DNA of 64,000 bases from Dermanyssus gallinae (taxonomy: Eukaryota; Arthropoda; Arachnida; Mesostigmata; Dermanyssidae). The stretch covers positions 19,105-83,104 of the forward strand of contig QVRM01006085.1 in the NCBI GenBank assembly GCA_003439945.1. The letters are read 5' to 3'. Positions within the stretch are counted from its first letter, which is position 1. Every line of letters begins with the position of its first letter. The notes below the pieces were generated by a model. The model saw only the letters and a list, made by a program, of their open reading frames with translations, searched no databases and was not told the origin of the DNA. A program made the translations under genes and the position numbers. Positions 32,919 through 44,860 of the stretch are shown piece after piece.

Positions 32919-34295
32919 CTAACATATCTGAAGCTGCACATCTGCTGGTATAGACTGCCGGATGGCTTCCACGAGCTCAGGATTCAAATTCGACGAAATC
33001 GTCACATTCTTGAGTGCTTTACAGTGGCGGAGACCATCTACGTTCCGAATATCTGCAAGGCAATAATCACAACGTGAGACAGGCTGGAAGCATGCTTCAC
33101 ATAGACATAGAACGTACTTGTTGAATTATTCCTAAGTCATCGGACACTATTATTGCTCTTCTCAAGTCATCGGACATTGCACATATCTTCACAATGCTAG
33201 TGTGAGAAAAACACGTAGGAAAGCAAATCGTAGTGAGAGACGCTACGTATGTACGTACCACAGAGTTTAATAGAGAGGTCTTTGAGACTTTGAGGTAGCA
33301 CTTCAAGAAAGTCCAGCGACTGAATCGGGTTTCCGTCCAGTGTGAGCGAACTCAACCGGGCACAGTGTCTAAGCTGATACAGGAAGCGGTCCTGCAGCAG
33401 GTTGTCGGCAAGGTTCACCACATTGGCGGCCGACATGAGATCACAGTGGCGCAAGCATGTCAACTTCTGGCCGACGAGATTTACCACGTCCGCGTACGGC
33501 GTTAGGTGGTGTTCGATAACGATCTTTGATCGAAGGTCGTGGTAGTAGTTCTTGCGGGCCGGATCAACCCGAACCAGGCTGTCGAGAATCGCAATCGTTT
33601 CGTCGTGATACTGCGTGTCCTGCAGGGCGCACATCAGAAGTGCAGTGGTGAGCATGGGCCACTTGGTGTCCGGTTCCATTTGAACCAGCTGCTTAGCGTT
33701 GGCTAACTGCTCGAGAAGGACGGTGCTCTTAGCCGCGGTTAGCAGGCTGACCCTGCGTGAGCTGCTTAGCCGCCACTCAGGCTCGTCGCTAGTCAATGGG
33801 GTGTCGCCCACAGAGACGGTAGTGGACGCACTCAGCAACGCTGTGTGGTGGCATGTCTGAAAATTCACACAGACAGCATGCGAGAAATATTGTAAGTCGG
33901 TAGGTGGGGCCGACTCAGATATTCCCTTCTCATTCATATGGCCGGTATAAAGACCGCTGCACATAAAATTCGTTGTGTGAGCGAAACCGGATATCACATC
34001 GATACAAAGGGCGTCCTTTGTATCGATGTGATATTAGATTTTCTTCGAGAATATGAACGTGTTTCGTACGTAACGTACAATTGTTTTCGTAGAACTAGAA
34101 CGATGCGAAATCGATTTTGGTGCATTATCATGAAGTGCAGGCCGCTTGGCAAACACTCTCATATTCGAAATCGGCTCCCGGCATCCCCATTACGTCAGAA
34201 ACAAGCACGTAAATTGACCGCAATTGTTTTTTCTTTGTATAAAAAGTAGCGTAAGCTGTTTTTTCCCGCGTTCTCGATCTCCAATCAGGTGCTGT

Positions 34296-34371
<76 letters not shown>

Positions 34372-37300
34372 AAAGATTTAGCTAGAGATTGCCGGTCTAA
34401 CTTTGAGAAGCAACCTAATAGACGAGAGCTAAGGCAGCGGCACATTTGATACTTGGTTCACCTTAACCCATAGAAAGAACGTTAAAGACTTCTCTTATGT
34501 TTTACTAATGGCGGCAAAGTCCTATTCTGCAGCGTTTTCTTTGTTGCAAATTATTGCGATCAGTGATTCTAGCTCATCGCTCACCCAGGCAAAAGCAGAT
34601 TCCGTTCTGCCGACCGCTTTCCACTCGACCTCCAACAAACTGCCATTTGCGGTCACCTCCAGCTCGCATTGGGAAACCTCTTTGCCGAAATTAACCAGTA
34701 ACACGCCGTCCGAAACGTACCAACGTTTAAATGTGGCATCTTCCGTAGGCTCCACTGTCAAACAAAAGCCATATACTAGAGGTTAAGGAGAATTCGCCAT
34801 TGAAGGTTTTACCGGGGGCATGATTTTATTCAGCAGCACTCTTGATTGGAGCCTAGCCACCTAGGAACTTTTACTAAAAGTGAATTTCTCTATAGATTGT
34901 TCACTCTAACCTCATTCGGCCAGATGATATGATGGGCGCTCGCCACCTCTCCTTTTGGCTCATTGTACTGTTCTATAGAGCTCTGGTCCAATAGAGAGTG
35001 AAGCTTAAGGGCGAAGGTGTGTTTAGTGGGTAGGTAACATACCCCTCTCGTAACGGCAGTGCGCAACACCATTTACTCTTCTCCAAAAAAACTTACTTAT
35101 CAACAGGAAATGTCGTTTTAGTTTAAAACAAGTTAAAACACAAGCAGGACACAAAAGGCATAGATAGCTTAATAAAAAAAAATCTTAAAGAGTCGTATTG
35201 GCATACTAAGAAAGCTCCTAGAGAACCCAATTAGCCACAATCGGTCTTTGCGAGTGGGTGGGATTCATTCCAACCGTGACGAAAGTCCAGACACTAGAGG
35301 ATTGTAGCAAGTGCTACTTAGACGTTAATTAGATAACTCGTCCATAATTCTAGACAAAAAATAAGCGGTTTCGAGTGTAGCATACCGCGCCCCAGCAGCC
35401 AACGATGGTACATCCACGCAGACTGATCTTGAGGATCTGTAAAGGCAGCGTTGAGCACAAGGTCGAGTTCCTCAAGAAGAACGTCTTCCTGGATGGTGCT
35501 ACCTTGGTCGCCCGGGAAGATCTTCGGAAGCAGGTTTGACCGATAGTGCCATGACGAGTAGTTGGAGAAATTGGAATCGATCTTCTCTCTCGTAAATTTA
35601 AGCTCATCTTCTAACGGCACCGGGTATCTCTCTAGGACGAAGCGACGATAATCCCAGCAATGAACTGCAATTTAAGTTTGTATATATATATATATACGTT
35701 ACAACTCCGCGGCTCTCAAACCCACGTATAAGCCATAGTAAGTTTAACATTGACATGTCCCTATATCGCATTTAAGATATCTCGCGGTAAGCGGTTTATA
35801 ATGAAATCGACGCAAGTTCGACATTTTACGCTTTTATCCTGCTTCTTATATACGAAAATTAATTTGAACTTGTGAACCTTCCTGCTTCTAATAGTTCGTG
35901 CAAAGTGAGTAAGTTTTCTTGCCCCCAAGGTTTACGGCGGTTGCGTCGCAGGGTTAATAAGATGTACCGCAGACACCGTAAGCTTAATTCGGTTGACTTC
36001 GAAACCACCTATTTGAACAGTCGCCGCCACTACCTCAATGCAATCCGCGCTGCGAAGGCAGAATTATATTGCAATCGTCTTGAATTCTTACTTGGCGACT
36101 CCTCTTAACTCTGGAGATTCATCAACAAACTCTGTCTGTGGTAGACGATATGGTTCAGTGGACTTACCATCTTTATTAATAGTTGGCGAAGATAAAACCT
36201 TGGAAAACCCGGTAGAGATGACAAAGAAGCTAAACCGTCACTGCACCACGTTGGGTAATACTACGGTCACTTCCTTTGAGATGATCAGAGATATGAGGAC
36301 TTTACTTAATGAGGTATGGAAAAATATGATGTATTTGACTCTCTGCTGCCTCTCTGTTCGAAGTTCGTGATACCCTTTTCCGTCTTAAGGCAAACTAGAC
36401 CCGAAGTATCATGGGTGTGCCTGCAAAATTGTTGAAGATAGCGGCTCGATTGATTGCAGGACTTCTGACTACCTTATAAATCGATATATAGAGTCGTTAA
36501 ATTTCGCCTTTCGCCTATCCAGTTCGGATTTCGCAAAAGTGAGTCGGCAAAGGTACTTATGGCAGCGGGTCTCCGATTCGGTCGATGTACATACGTTTTG
36601 TCCCACGGTATTTCTTGGCTTGTCAGCTGCTCTCAGTTGTCTTAATCATTTCTTTCTTTTCCTGACACTCACATAGCTGGATTGCTTCGTTTGCTCTGAT
36701 GTTGCCTGGTCTAGGTCGAATCTCTCAGGGAGGAAATAGGTGGCACGAGCTAGTCGAACAGATGTTATATCAATATCCGTACCCAAGTCAACTCTCTGTT
36801 CTCGGGCCTTTTATGTTTCTTATTCTTCTGAATTGTATTCTACGAAAAGTCCAGGTGCTAATCCATGGCTCTACTATAGCTTTTGCAGATGACACGACGC
36901 CACTCTTCAAAAAAAATCATCGAAATTTTAATACGGATTTGCATCCATCCAGTCGCTCCTAAATGGTGACAACATAATTCGAATTTGTAACATTTTCGAA
37001 CTAGTTGTCACCTCTTAATAAAACCAATTTCATGCTTTTTCGTTCGTCACCAAGGCTACTGGCCTTATCTGACAACCTCTTACTCAACACACGGAACATT
37101 GAGCTCTCGCAGACCGTTAAATGCCGGGAGCTCGTTTTTCAGGGAAACATGAGGTGACATATGGATAATATTATATATAACCATTGAACCTACGGAGATC
37201 GCATTTCCGCTCGCTCATTTCCCCAGTCGAACCTAGCTGAAGGTAGGCTACAACAACTTGCGTGTTGTTCAGTACCTTCAATATTCCTGATGTTAAGTCA

Positions 37301-39159
37301 ACACAGACTTCCATGCAGCCTCCTACGGTTCTAACATGTTTAAAAAAGCAAATTCCACACAATGAGCACCGAACGCTGGAATAGGGGGATCAAAGCATCC
37401 ATGCGGGTACATGGGAGAATTAAAAAATTGAGGCGAGCGGTTCAACGTACAGTTTCGATCATCTTTTTCGAGGAAGAGGCTGGTCAGCTGAAGTTCTCTG
37501 GCCCAGTCGGGATCCGAGCTGAGGACCTTGTTGATCCAACCCCGGTGCCACCAAGCACCATACGACTTCGGGTTCTTCATTAACGCTTGCTGTGTCAACA
37601 TAAGTTCGTCCTTTATTAAGTCGGCCACGCTCTTGCTAAATGGAAATCAAAGCAAAGACAATGCAAAACAGGTCGAGGCACAGAATTATGTTATATATAT
37701 ATATATATATATATATATTCGTATAAGTTATCGACGTATATTTATATAAGCATAGGCTAACGTCAATAGACTACTGACAGGCCAGACATAAAGATCGGCT
37801 TGTACTTTTACTTGCCGATATCATCCAGCATCTCTAGCGCGACGAACTACCTGCCAGCTAACACTAAGAGCCTAGAGGTTTGAATAAACCCAGAACCCCC
37901 TGATGAACCTTAATTAAATTCCACAGCCATGCCGAGAAGAGTCACATAAAGATGGTGGGCGCTAAGAAGCAACTTCAATGAATCTAGGCGCTGACGGACT
38001 TTACGTGTTTACATACGAGCACATTTGCAGGATCTCTTTGAAAATAAAACGAGATTCGTTTGGGACATGATCGTTACGTTAACGCTAGCCTAGTGCCTCC
38101 ACACCTCAACCCTGACTCATTGGCTGGCCCTCGTTCCAGCAGGTTCGTGTTGAGAACTCTGCTTCCTCGGACTCTGCACCTTTGCACTGTATCGTAGAGA
38201 AATTCTCAAAACCTTAATATGTAGTTCAATGCGACATTCACACCGCACGCTGTAAACTGTGCGTTCGTATCTGCTTAGCGTTGACGCCCAGTGCGTATTG
38301 GCTATACCCATCCAACAGGCCAGCGTGGTCCACCATTACGCTGATTCGTACGTAGTATTTATTTTGATAGGTACGCCTTCTGTCACTAGCTAGCCGTAGA
38401 AAGGTAACAAATAGTAGTAAATTGCAAGCATCACATACACAATAATGAGTTTCACATCCAATGGAGCAATCGACGCTTTCGGCAAAGCTCCCGCCGACAC
38501 GTGTGAGTGTGTGTAATCTTATCACGCTTGGACAGTTCAAAGTCTTGTTGATTACCCTTTAGTTTTCATGAAGAGAAACGTCTCGCGTCGGATGTTCCAC
38601 AACGTTGCGTCGTCGGGGTTATTTAGGAGGACCTGCGCCGTTATTTGCAGGAGTTCTGCGTCAAGTTCTAGCCTGCCTCGCTGCGAACGGTACACAGAAG
38701 ACCAAGTTCACATTAGAAAAATCAATATATGACGGTTTGCATGTATGTATATGGTGGCCTGCGGCTGCAGATACAACTATGCAGCCTCTATCGCTCCGTG
38801 CACTCCAAATAGAACGTAACATTCAGCTGCAAACATATCTTCAGTTTAACAGTAAAAACTTGCTTGATTAATTAAAGTCGCTGTCTCTTTATTGAGGTGC
38901 AGATTTCGGTCAATTTCGACGGGAAAGGGCGCACCAAGAAAACACACCGGTTTGAATCAAAGTTTTAGGGTATAGTCGTAAAAGTTTCTTTATTTATTCC
39001 TAAATGCAGATATCGCGCCGGAAGTCATGTTTCACTGCAGAGTATGACGAAGAAAATGTTTCCCCATTGACTGACGAATGCCAACAAAACGAATTTTTCG
39101 TGAAACGTTATATAAAACCACTTATATTAGATAAAGCTTGAACGGACCTAGTCTACCTG

Positions 39160-39198
<39 letters not shown>

Positions 39199-39872
39199 CA
39201 TTGCCTGAAACTGACACAGTCAACAAATGCAAGCAAGGATATATAATAATGGGTTTGTTTCACATACATGTTCAATATACATACTTTGAGTTCACTGACC
39301 GCTCCCAGGTGGTACGGAGAACTGGCACTTACTTTTCCGTAGATTCTACCGGTGGCTTGTTTATATAAGGTGAGTTTTTTGCGCCGTTCGGCCTGCCGCT
39401 CGGCCTCCTGCTGGGCTGTTGTCTTTACCTTAACACGGCCGTGCTATACGCAAGATATATACGCGATCAGACATGCAACGATACCCAAGTGCATTCGAAT
39501 TAATGACGACACGCCTTACCAAAGCATGTTATGAGTGTGAGCAAAAACAGACTGCTATTCCGACGGAATGCCTAGTCCAATTATCAGCATTTTTTCTAGG
39601 GCTTTTTTCTTTCGCTTGCCAGAGACAGTTTCAAACACTGTTGGCTAAACACAAGCTCTTCAAAGTATCTGTATAAGCGCCTCACGCAGCCACAACCAAC
39701 AATAAAAACGACAGCAACCATGTATATATGGAAAAATCACCCGTAAAAAAACTCGAATGGAGCTTTGGATGCGAATGCGGGAAAGTATATCTTTCTAAAT
39801 AAATACCAAAAAATGACAAAAATGTCACTACCAATTATATTAATATAACATTTAGTATAAAACATAACAAAA

Positions 39873-39929
<57 letters not shown>

Positions 39930-40954
39930 TCGGTGTCAAATACAGTAATAGGGGTTGGTTACGGAAACTTTAACTCCACACACGAGAAGGTCTAAGGCAT
40001 ACTTTCAGTCTTGTATCGACTGTGCAAATTTACATTTGGACAGGCCTTTGGCGAAATGTGAAAATAAAAGTTTGACACTAGGACTTTTTCACGCTTCGAG
40101 TTGAACCGATACCTTAAGAAAAAACTTAAGAAGAAACGTACAAAATGTAAAAAATAAAAACATCTTCTCTTTATATATATATATATATATATCGGCAGCG
40201 ACAAAAACATTTGCCCTTCATTGATGTCCAATCTAAATAAACAAACACAAATCCCACTTCAATAGCAGCCACAACAAGGAAAATCAGCCAGTGATCATTT
40301 CCGCGCTAGGCTTGCTGTTTGTGTGACGGCCAAAGAACGTCATTCTCACTGTGTGTAAAACGCTAACGCCGCCATTATTCTCCATATGCATACATCCACC
40401 ATATCCACGCTACATCGGACATACACACAATCCGAAAGAAAAGAAACCATTCTTGACACAATGAAAGACAAGACGATTGAGGATCATTATTGTGATTATT
40501 ATTATTGCTATGGTCTATTGCTATTGATAAGTGGCGTCTATATCAGCTCTCGAGCACGAAAGCATTTCGTGTCATCATGATAAAGCTCGCCCAATTAGCA
40601 CCCCAACAATTCGGCCACTTTTAGCGGCCGTTTCATTTCAGCGAAGGTTTCGGCAAAGTTTCTCTCCTGTTTCGCAAAGCCATCCGAGCGTTGTTACTAG
40701 ACCACACCTCATCCCCGCATAGAAAACAGGTTGCCGAAGCTGTCAAAACGTTGACACTCCCCGCAGCACAACGACACCACCACCAACAACAACAACAGCA
40801 ATAGGAATAACGACAACGACGAGAACCACCACAACACAACAACAACAACAATTCGTTGTTGTAGTAGCAACAAATGCTACAACAAAAACAACAACAACGA
40901 CAACAACATAAACACAAATGCAGTGCACGATGTGTCTGTCCAATATCTTACCAT
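32919..40954 (-). CDS. RABGGTA: Rab geranylgeranyltransferase alpha subunit, eight coding exons
   Basis: The exons are 40954-40952 (ATG only), 39443-39333, 38680-38556, 37635-37451, 35664-35386, 34754-34585, 33856-33259 and 33052-32919. All have GT-AG borders and join in phase to 534 codons plus stop. The enzyme transfers geranylgeranyl groups to C-terminal cysteines of Rab GTPases together with the beta subunit and REP. Exon 2 starts HGRVKVKT as in animal orthologs. The alpha-subunit repeats appear as [52 protein letters not shown] and [13 protein letters not shown]. Exon 6 covers the inserted beta-sandwich region. Exon 7 has EKSTVL-like [10 protein letters not shown] and leucine-rich repeats ending [17 protein letters not shown] on the minus strand (32912-32907) follows the stop closely. 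The first exon, ending exactly at ATG|GTAAGA, is an inference from the phase and the splice donor. Confidence 0.92.
34990..35075 (+). mobile_element. Possible SINE, family B remnant, in RABGGTA intron 5
   Basis: It contains GGTGTGTTTAGTGGGTAGGT and a later short tRNA-like piece, matching the minus strand of 20680-20800. The match is short. Confidence 0.3.
35872..37100 (+). mobile_element. Decayed LINE reverse-transcriptase fragment in RABGGTA intron 4
   Basis: Broken plus-strand frames show a pre-RT stretch ([19 protein letters not shown], 35932-36000), then [14 protein letters not shown] (motif B end) and [12 protein letters not shown] (motif C, FADD box) at about 36810-36920. Frequent stops show it is old. 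The pattern is that of a Jockey/CR1-group element; the clade is not resolved. Confidence 0.65.
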
Positions 40955-41679
40955 CGCTGCAGCTTGCACAACAGGATTGTGTGTTTCCTCGTAGAAGAAT
41001 GACAAATCTTTTCTGATGACCGGTTGATCGGCGGTCTGTCGTCAGTCACTCTGTCACCCCACACTGCGGCCGATCTTAGGATGATACAAGCGACGGTTGA
41101 CGCTACGGCGCGCGTTCCCTCAGTTCCACTAGCAAAACACGGCGACGTCTATTCAACGCCTAAGTTAGGTTAAGTTCAGTTAAATTAGACCGACCCTATC
41201 GCTGACTTGGCTTAACTACTACTACTCCTACTACAACAAGACTAGTGTTGTCTGTAGTCAGGAGGCGTTGTGGTGGTTGTTACGGGTAAAAAACACAGAG
41301 CGAAACAGCAGCAGCAGCAGCAGCAACAGCAAAACCCAGAACCTGGCACGCCGGTCCCGTGTGTCGATATATGAAGGCGGAACGCTCAGCTGCCGGCTGT
41401 TCGATGAATCATAATGATGATAGCACATGCGGTGTGATTATGACAATGATGATGATAAAGATACCAGACTCCTCTTGCAGCACTTACTTCTTCCTTGTAG
41501 TTGGCGCGGTGGGCGCGCGGGAACGTTCGAAACGTCCACAACTCAGGTTCAACTCAGGTTCAACTGCTCGTTGGTGAGGAGGTGGCGTGAGGCGTGAGGT
41601 GCACGTTTTTGTTCTGAGCAGGATTTTGTTGTGAGTGTTCGTATAGTAGTAGTAGTAGTAGTAGTAGTTCGGTACAGAT
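40955..41679. other. Upstream region of RABGGTA; no further gene seen
   Basis: This holds the inferred first exon's leader and promoter region. A CAG run lies at about 41308-41332 and a GTA run at about 41647-41667. A CAA-rich tract (about 40770-40915) lies just inside intron 1. Confidence 0.4.
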
Positions 41680-43917
41680 ACGAAATCTGCGTTATTTCGT
41701 TGCTATACGTGTACGTTGTTTCGTTCTTGCTGTTGATGGTCGGGTCTGGTCTGGTTGACGGCAGCGTGTTCCCAGTGTTCAGCTGGTCAGCTGGCTAAAA
41801 TATGTCGGCCGACGCATTCCCGCCGCCGGCCGAACCCGGTCTGATGATGAACCGGCGGAAAACCACAGTTAGAGTTGAACGGAATCCCTGACCACCACCC
41901 GAGCCGAGTCGAGAAGAAGCTGGTGGAGGCCGAAGTGACCGAATTGACACACCAGCAACAAAAACAACAACAATAACAACAACAACAACGCATAACCGGT
42001 TGACGTATCCGTTCCGCCTATCCGGCCGTCTTGAAGCATGTAGTATGCTGTATCTTTCTCTCTCTCTCTCGCTCTCTGTCTGTCTAGAACAGCGTTTATA
42101 AACAGCTGTTGTTCATCAACAGCTCCAACCTACCTACAGGTGCCGTGCGAGGATGCCAATACGTGGCGCAAACAGACACAATTTATTTGATAGCTTTGAA
42201 AACGTCTTTGTTTTCGTTTATGACAACGTTAATCTGTTCTCCTGCACGGAATTCTAGTAAATAGCTTCAACAGCAACAGCAGCAGCAGAAGAAGTTTATT
42301 CCACGTGCAGTTCAAGCAGTTTTGGTTGTAGATTGAGTTAAGTTGGTGGTGAACTGCAAGCGGCACCAAGCAAGTCAGCATGCGACAAGAAGAAAGAGAA
42401 AACGAAGAAGGAGAAGAAGAAGTCGAAGACGTCTTCGTCGCTACCGAAAACCACCTAAGCTCTAGGTGTACGAATCCGGCAAGCCGTAATGATACGTTAG
42501 ATCGGCTACAGTGAAATGATCCTGTAAATCTAACCTTTTCGGGCTGACTCTCAGCCAACATTTAACGGCCACGTCGTTTGTTTTCGCACTGCCTCGTAAG
42601 ACGGACAACCCCAAAAAGACAAATTATTATTTATTTAAAATGTACCCTGTTTGGGTATGTAAATACGAACATGATATATATAACAAACATGGCTCATGAA
42701 TTATGAGCATGCTCGCTGAAGCTGAGAAAGCGACACAAAAGACAAATGTACAACGGTGGGGTTCGAACCCTTGTGGCACCTATGTGTCTCCTCTGGCCGC
42801 AAGGCGCACGTGAATGCACCCAGCACCCCACCGGGCTCGATCACGTGAATCTGTACGATCTTAACCTCATCGCAACCGCGACTAGCCTTTGAGCGGGGGC
42901 GCCACGCGATCATCATGAACCAACCCATGGTGTAACAACAACTACAACTCGTTCGTCGTATCCTCGTAACTGGGTCGCCGCAATGCCGCTACAATCGCAC
43001 TACGCTCGCGCCACAGCGGTGACAGTCGCAGTGACCGTGGGAGCCGTTGCCGTTGGCTCGCTGCTCTACCATCGTCGAACTCGATGCAGAGCTCAGTCGT
43101 TGAGTCGCGCGCGCGTCGTGTTAATCTCGTCTGCCGACGACTGGAACCTACACCGCAATCTGTTCGTCGAGGCGACGCTGGCGAGCGGCGTCGTCGGAGT
43201 CGACTGCGAGTGGGTGTCGGACCGGAAGAGCGGGCGACGGCGCAAGGTCGCCCTCCTGCAGTGGGCGCCCAACGAGCATCTGTGCTTCGTGGTCCGGTTG
43301 TCGGCGTTGGCCGGCATTCCCGTCGAGCTGGCCGACGCGCTCGACGGCCGACACATCGTCAAGGTGGGCGTCGACGTGACGAGTGACGCGGCCAAACTTG
43401 CCACAGACTACCACGTCATGACGAATTCGTGTCTCGACCTCCGATACCTGGCCACGGGCTGCGCGAAGTCGCTAGCCTTGCTTCAGTCGGCTGGCCTGTC
43501 GCTGCAGAAGCTCGCCGATCAGCTGGTCGGCGTCAAGCTGGACAAGTCCGTCGCGTTGCGCTGCTCGAACTGGGAGGCCGACGTGCTCACGCGCCGAGAG
43601 CTGACGTACGCGGCCAACGATGCGCTGGCGGCGTTTCTCGTCGCCAAAAAGGTCGCCTCGCTGATGACCGGGCCAGTTCGAGTGCTCTGCCAGAGGTCGT
43701 GGATGCACAGCGTTCTCGTCGAGTCGTTCGAGCATCGGTTCGATATGCCGTTCGCGCAACGTTGGCGGCGGATCAGCGAAGCCGAGAGCCAGACTCAGGC
43801 GGGACTGGACGACGACATGGCGAAGTTTCACCAGGTGCGAATCAAGAAGACCAGTCGACAGGCTGTACGAAAGTCTCCGCTGTACGACAACTGTGTGCTC
43901 AAAGCGCCCGACGGCGA
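41680..43917. repeat. Right arm of the inverted segmental duplication
   Basis: It is the reverse complement counterpart of 1-2435. Landmarks from left to right are the block at 41690-41925, short (ACA)n at 41955-41990, a CT/GA tract at 42055-42075, the family-A SINE and the EXD2 gene. Homology continues into the gene up to the point where the left copy leaves the window. Confidence 0.85.
42530..42850 (-). mobile_element. tRNA-derived SINE, family A, split by an insertion
   Basis: On the minus strand the head reads GATCGAGCCCGGTGGGGTGC and is followed by CCAGAGGAGACACATAGGTG and the B-box-like GGGTTCGAACCCC (42754-42766). The body is interrupted at about 42615-42735 by AT-rich DNA, then resumes at the tail with TTAAATGTTGGCTGAGAGTC. 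It corresponds to the SINE at 1205-1450. Confidence 0.7.
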
Positions 43918-44860
43918 CATATTGGCGAGCGTCAAGCGCAAGAAAGCCGAGTGGTACCTCGAGAAGGGCATCGCGCAGTGTGTCGCCGAAGAGCCGTTCA
44001 CGGTGCGGCTCACGTTCGAGCCGAAAGGTCGAGCGATTCTCGACAAGGTCTACTACACGATCCACAAGCAGAATCGGTGCGTTGTGTGCGGCGACACGGA
44101 GAAGCTCGTCCGCAAGAACATCATTCCGAGCGAGTATCGAAGCTTCTTTCCCGAGGTGATGTCGAGTCACAACTCGCACGACGTGCTGCCGATGTGCGTT
44201 GTCTGCCATCAGCGAAGCAACGCGGCCGACTTCTCTCTCCGGGAGAGACTGGCCGCCACGTGTAACGCGCCGCTGTCCGAGCACAAGTATCGCGTCAATC
44301 TCGAGACGAACAAGCTGATTCGGGCTGCTAAAGCGCTGTCGAGGCCGAGCGCCGCCAACATTCCGCCGGCGCGGCGGCAGATGCTCGAGGACAGTCTGAA
44401 GGAGCTTCTGCACGTCGACCAGCTGACTCCGGAATGCATCGAACAGTGTGCCAGTATGGACCCGAAGCTTCCGAACGAGAACTACGTCTGTCATGGCATG
44501 GTCGTGGTCGAGTATTTCGCCAACAACGGCGGGCTGCTCAATCTAGAGGCAATGTGGCGAAAGCACTTTCTGCGAACGATGAAGCCTCGGTGCCTGCCGA
44601 CGCTGTGGTCCGTTGATCACCACCGCCGATCACTGGCCTACGATCTGAGCACTTGGCCGAAGGACGAAGCCCTTCAAATGCTGCAACGGGTCGGCCTAAG
44701 CTGGGAGTTCGTTGAGGAGGTCCGGCAAGAAATCGAGGAGCTAAAACGAGCGCGACAACGTCACACTTCATCGGAGACCGCCAATGGTAATTGTGCCTCT
44801 GCGCGCGAATCAGATCAGGACAGCGACAAAAAAAAAGTACCACCTCCTTCCAGTTCGTAG
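42983..44860 (+). CDS. EXD2: EXD2, mitochondrion-associated 3'-5' exonuclease with HNH-like domain
   Basis: This is a complete single-exon gene of 625 codons, close to the length of vertebrate EXD2. Residues about 10-28 form a hydrophobic anchor followed by YHRRTRCR, matching the membrane-anchored form on mitochondria. The DEDDy exonuclease domain (about residues 45-235) shows VDCEWV, VKVGVDV and LTYAANDA with the expected Asp, Glu, Asp, Tyr and Asp residues. A second conserved region has CVVCGD, KNIIPSEYRSFFP, SSHNSHDVLPMCVVCH, which is the HNH-like zinc domain, and a late WSVDHHRRSL. The family degrades nucleic acid ends and is implicated in DNA-end resection and mitochondrial RNA/translation homeostasis. 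The lack of introns in both paralogs suggests that the ancestor was intronless before the duplication. Candidate poly(A) signals are AATAAA at 45632-45637 and 45776-45781. Confidence 0.95.
   Translation: MPLQSHYARATAVTVAVTVGAVAVGSLLYHRRTRCRAQSLSRARVVLISSADDWNLHRNLFVEATLASGVVGVDCEWVSDRKSGRRRKVALLQWAPNEHLCFVVRLSALAGIPVELADALDGRHIVKVGVDVTSDAAKLATDYHVMTNSCLDLRYLATGCAKSLALLQSAGLSLQKLADQLVGVKLDKSVALRCSNWEADVLTRRELTYAANDALAAFLVAKKVASLMTGPVRVLCQRSWMHSVLVESFEHRFDMPFAQRWRRISEAESQTQAGLDDDMAKFHQVRIKKTSRQAVRKSPLYDNCVLKAPDGDILASVKRKKAEWYLEKGIAQCVAEEPFTVRLTFEPKGRAILDKVYYTIHKQNRCVVCGDTEKLVRKNIIPSEYRSFFPEVMSSHNSHDVLPMCVVCHQRSNAADFSLRERLAATCNAPLSEHKYRVNLETNKLIRAAKALSRPSAANIPPARRQMLEDSLKELLHVDQLTPECIEQCASMDPKLPNENYVCHGMVVVEYFANNGGLLNLEAMWRKHFLRTMKPRCLPTLWSVDHHRRSLAYDLSTWPKDEALQMLQRVGLSWEFVEEVRQEIEELKRARQRHTSSETANGNCASARESDQDSDKKKVPPPSSS

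Noticed and set aside
34508..34584. Continuation of RABGGTA exon 6 to an in-frame stop
   Set aside because: A GTGAGC donor at 34584 keeps phase with exon 7, and the reading beyond it does not match the family.
40733..40917. CRISPR-like or satellite array
   Set aside because: It is an imperfect CAA triplet repeat without spacers.
43472..44494. 340-codon open frame antisense to EXD2
   Set aside because: It is a shadow caused by the GC-rich codon use of EXD2; the sense strand has full domain support.
42983..44860. EXD2 as an independent retrocopy
   Set aside because: Both intronless copies share upstream non-coding flanks and a SINE, so duplication was at the DNA level.
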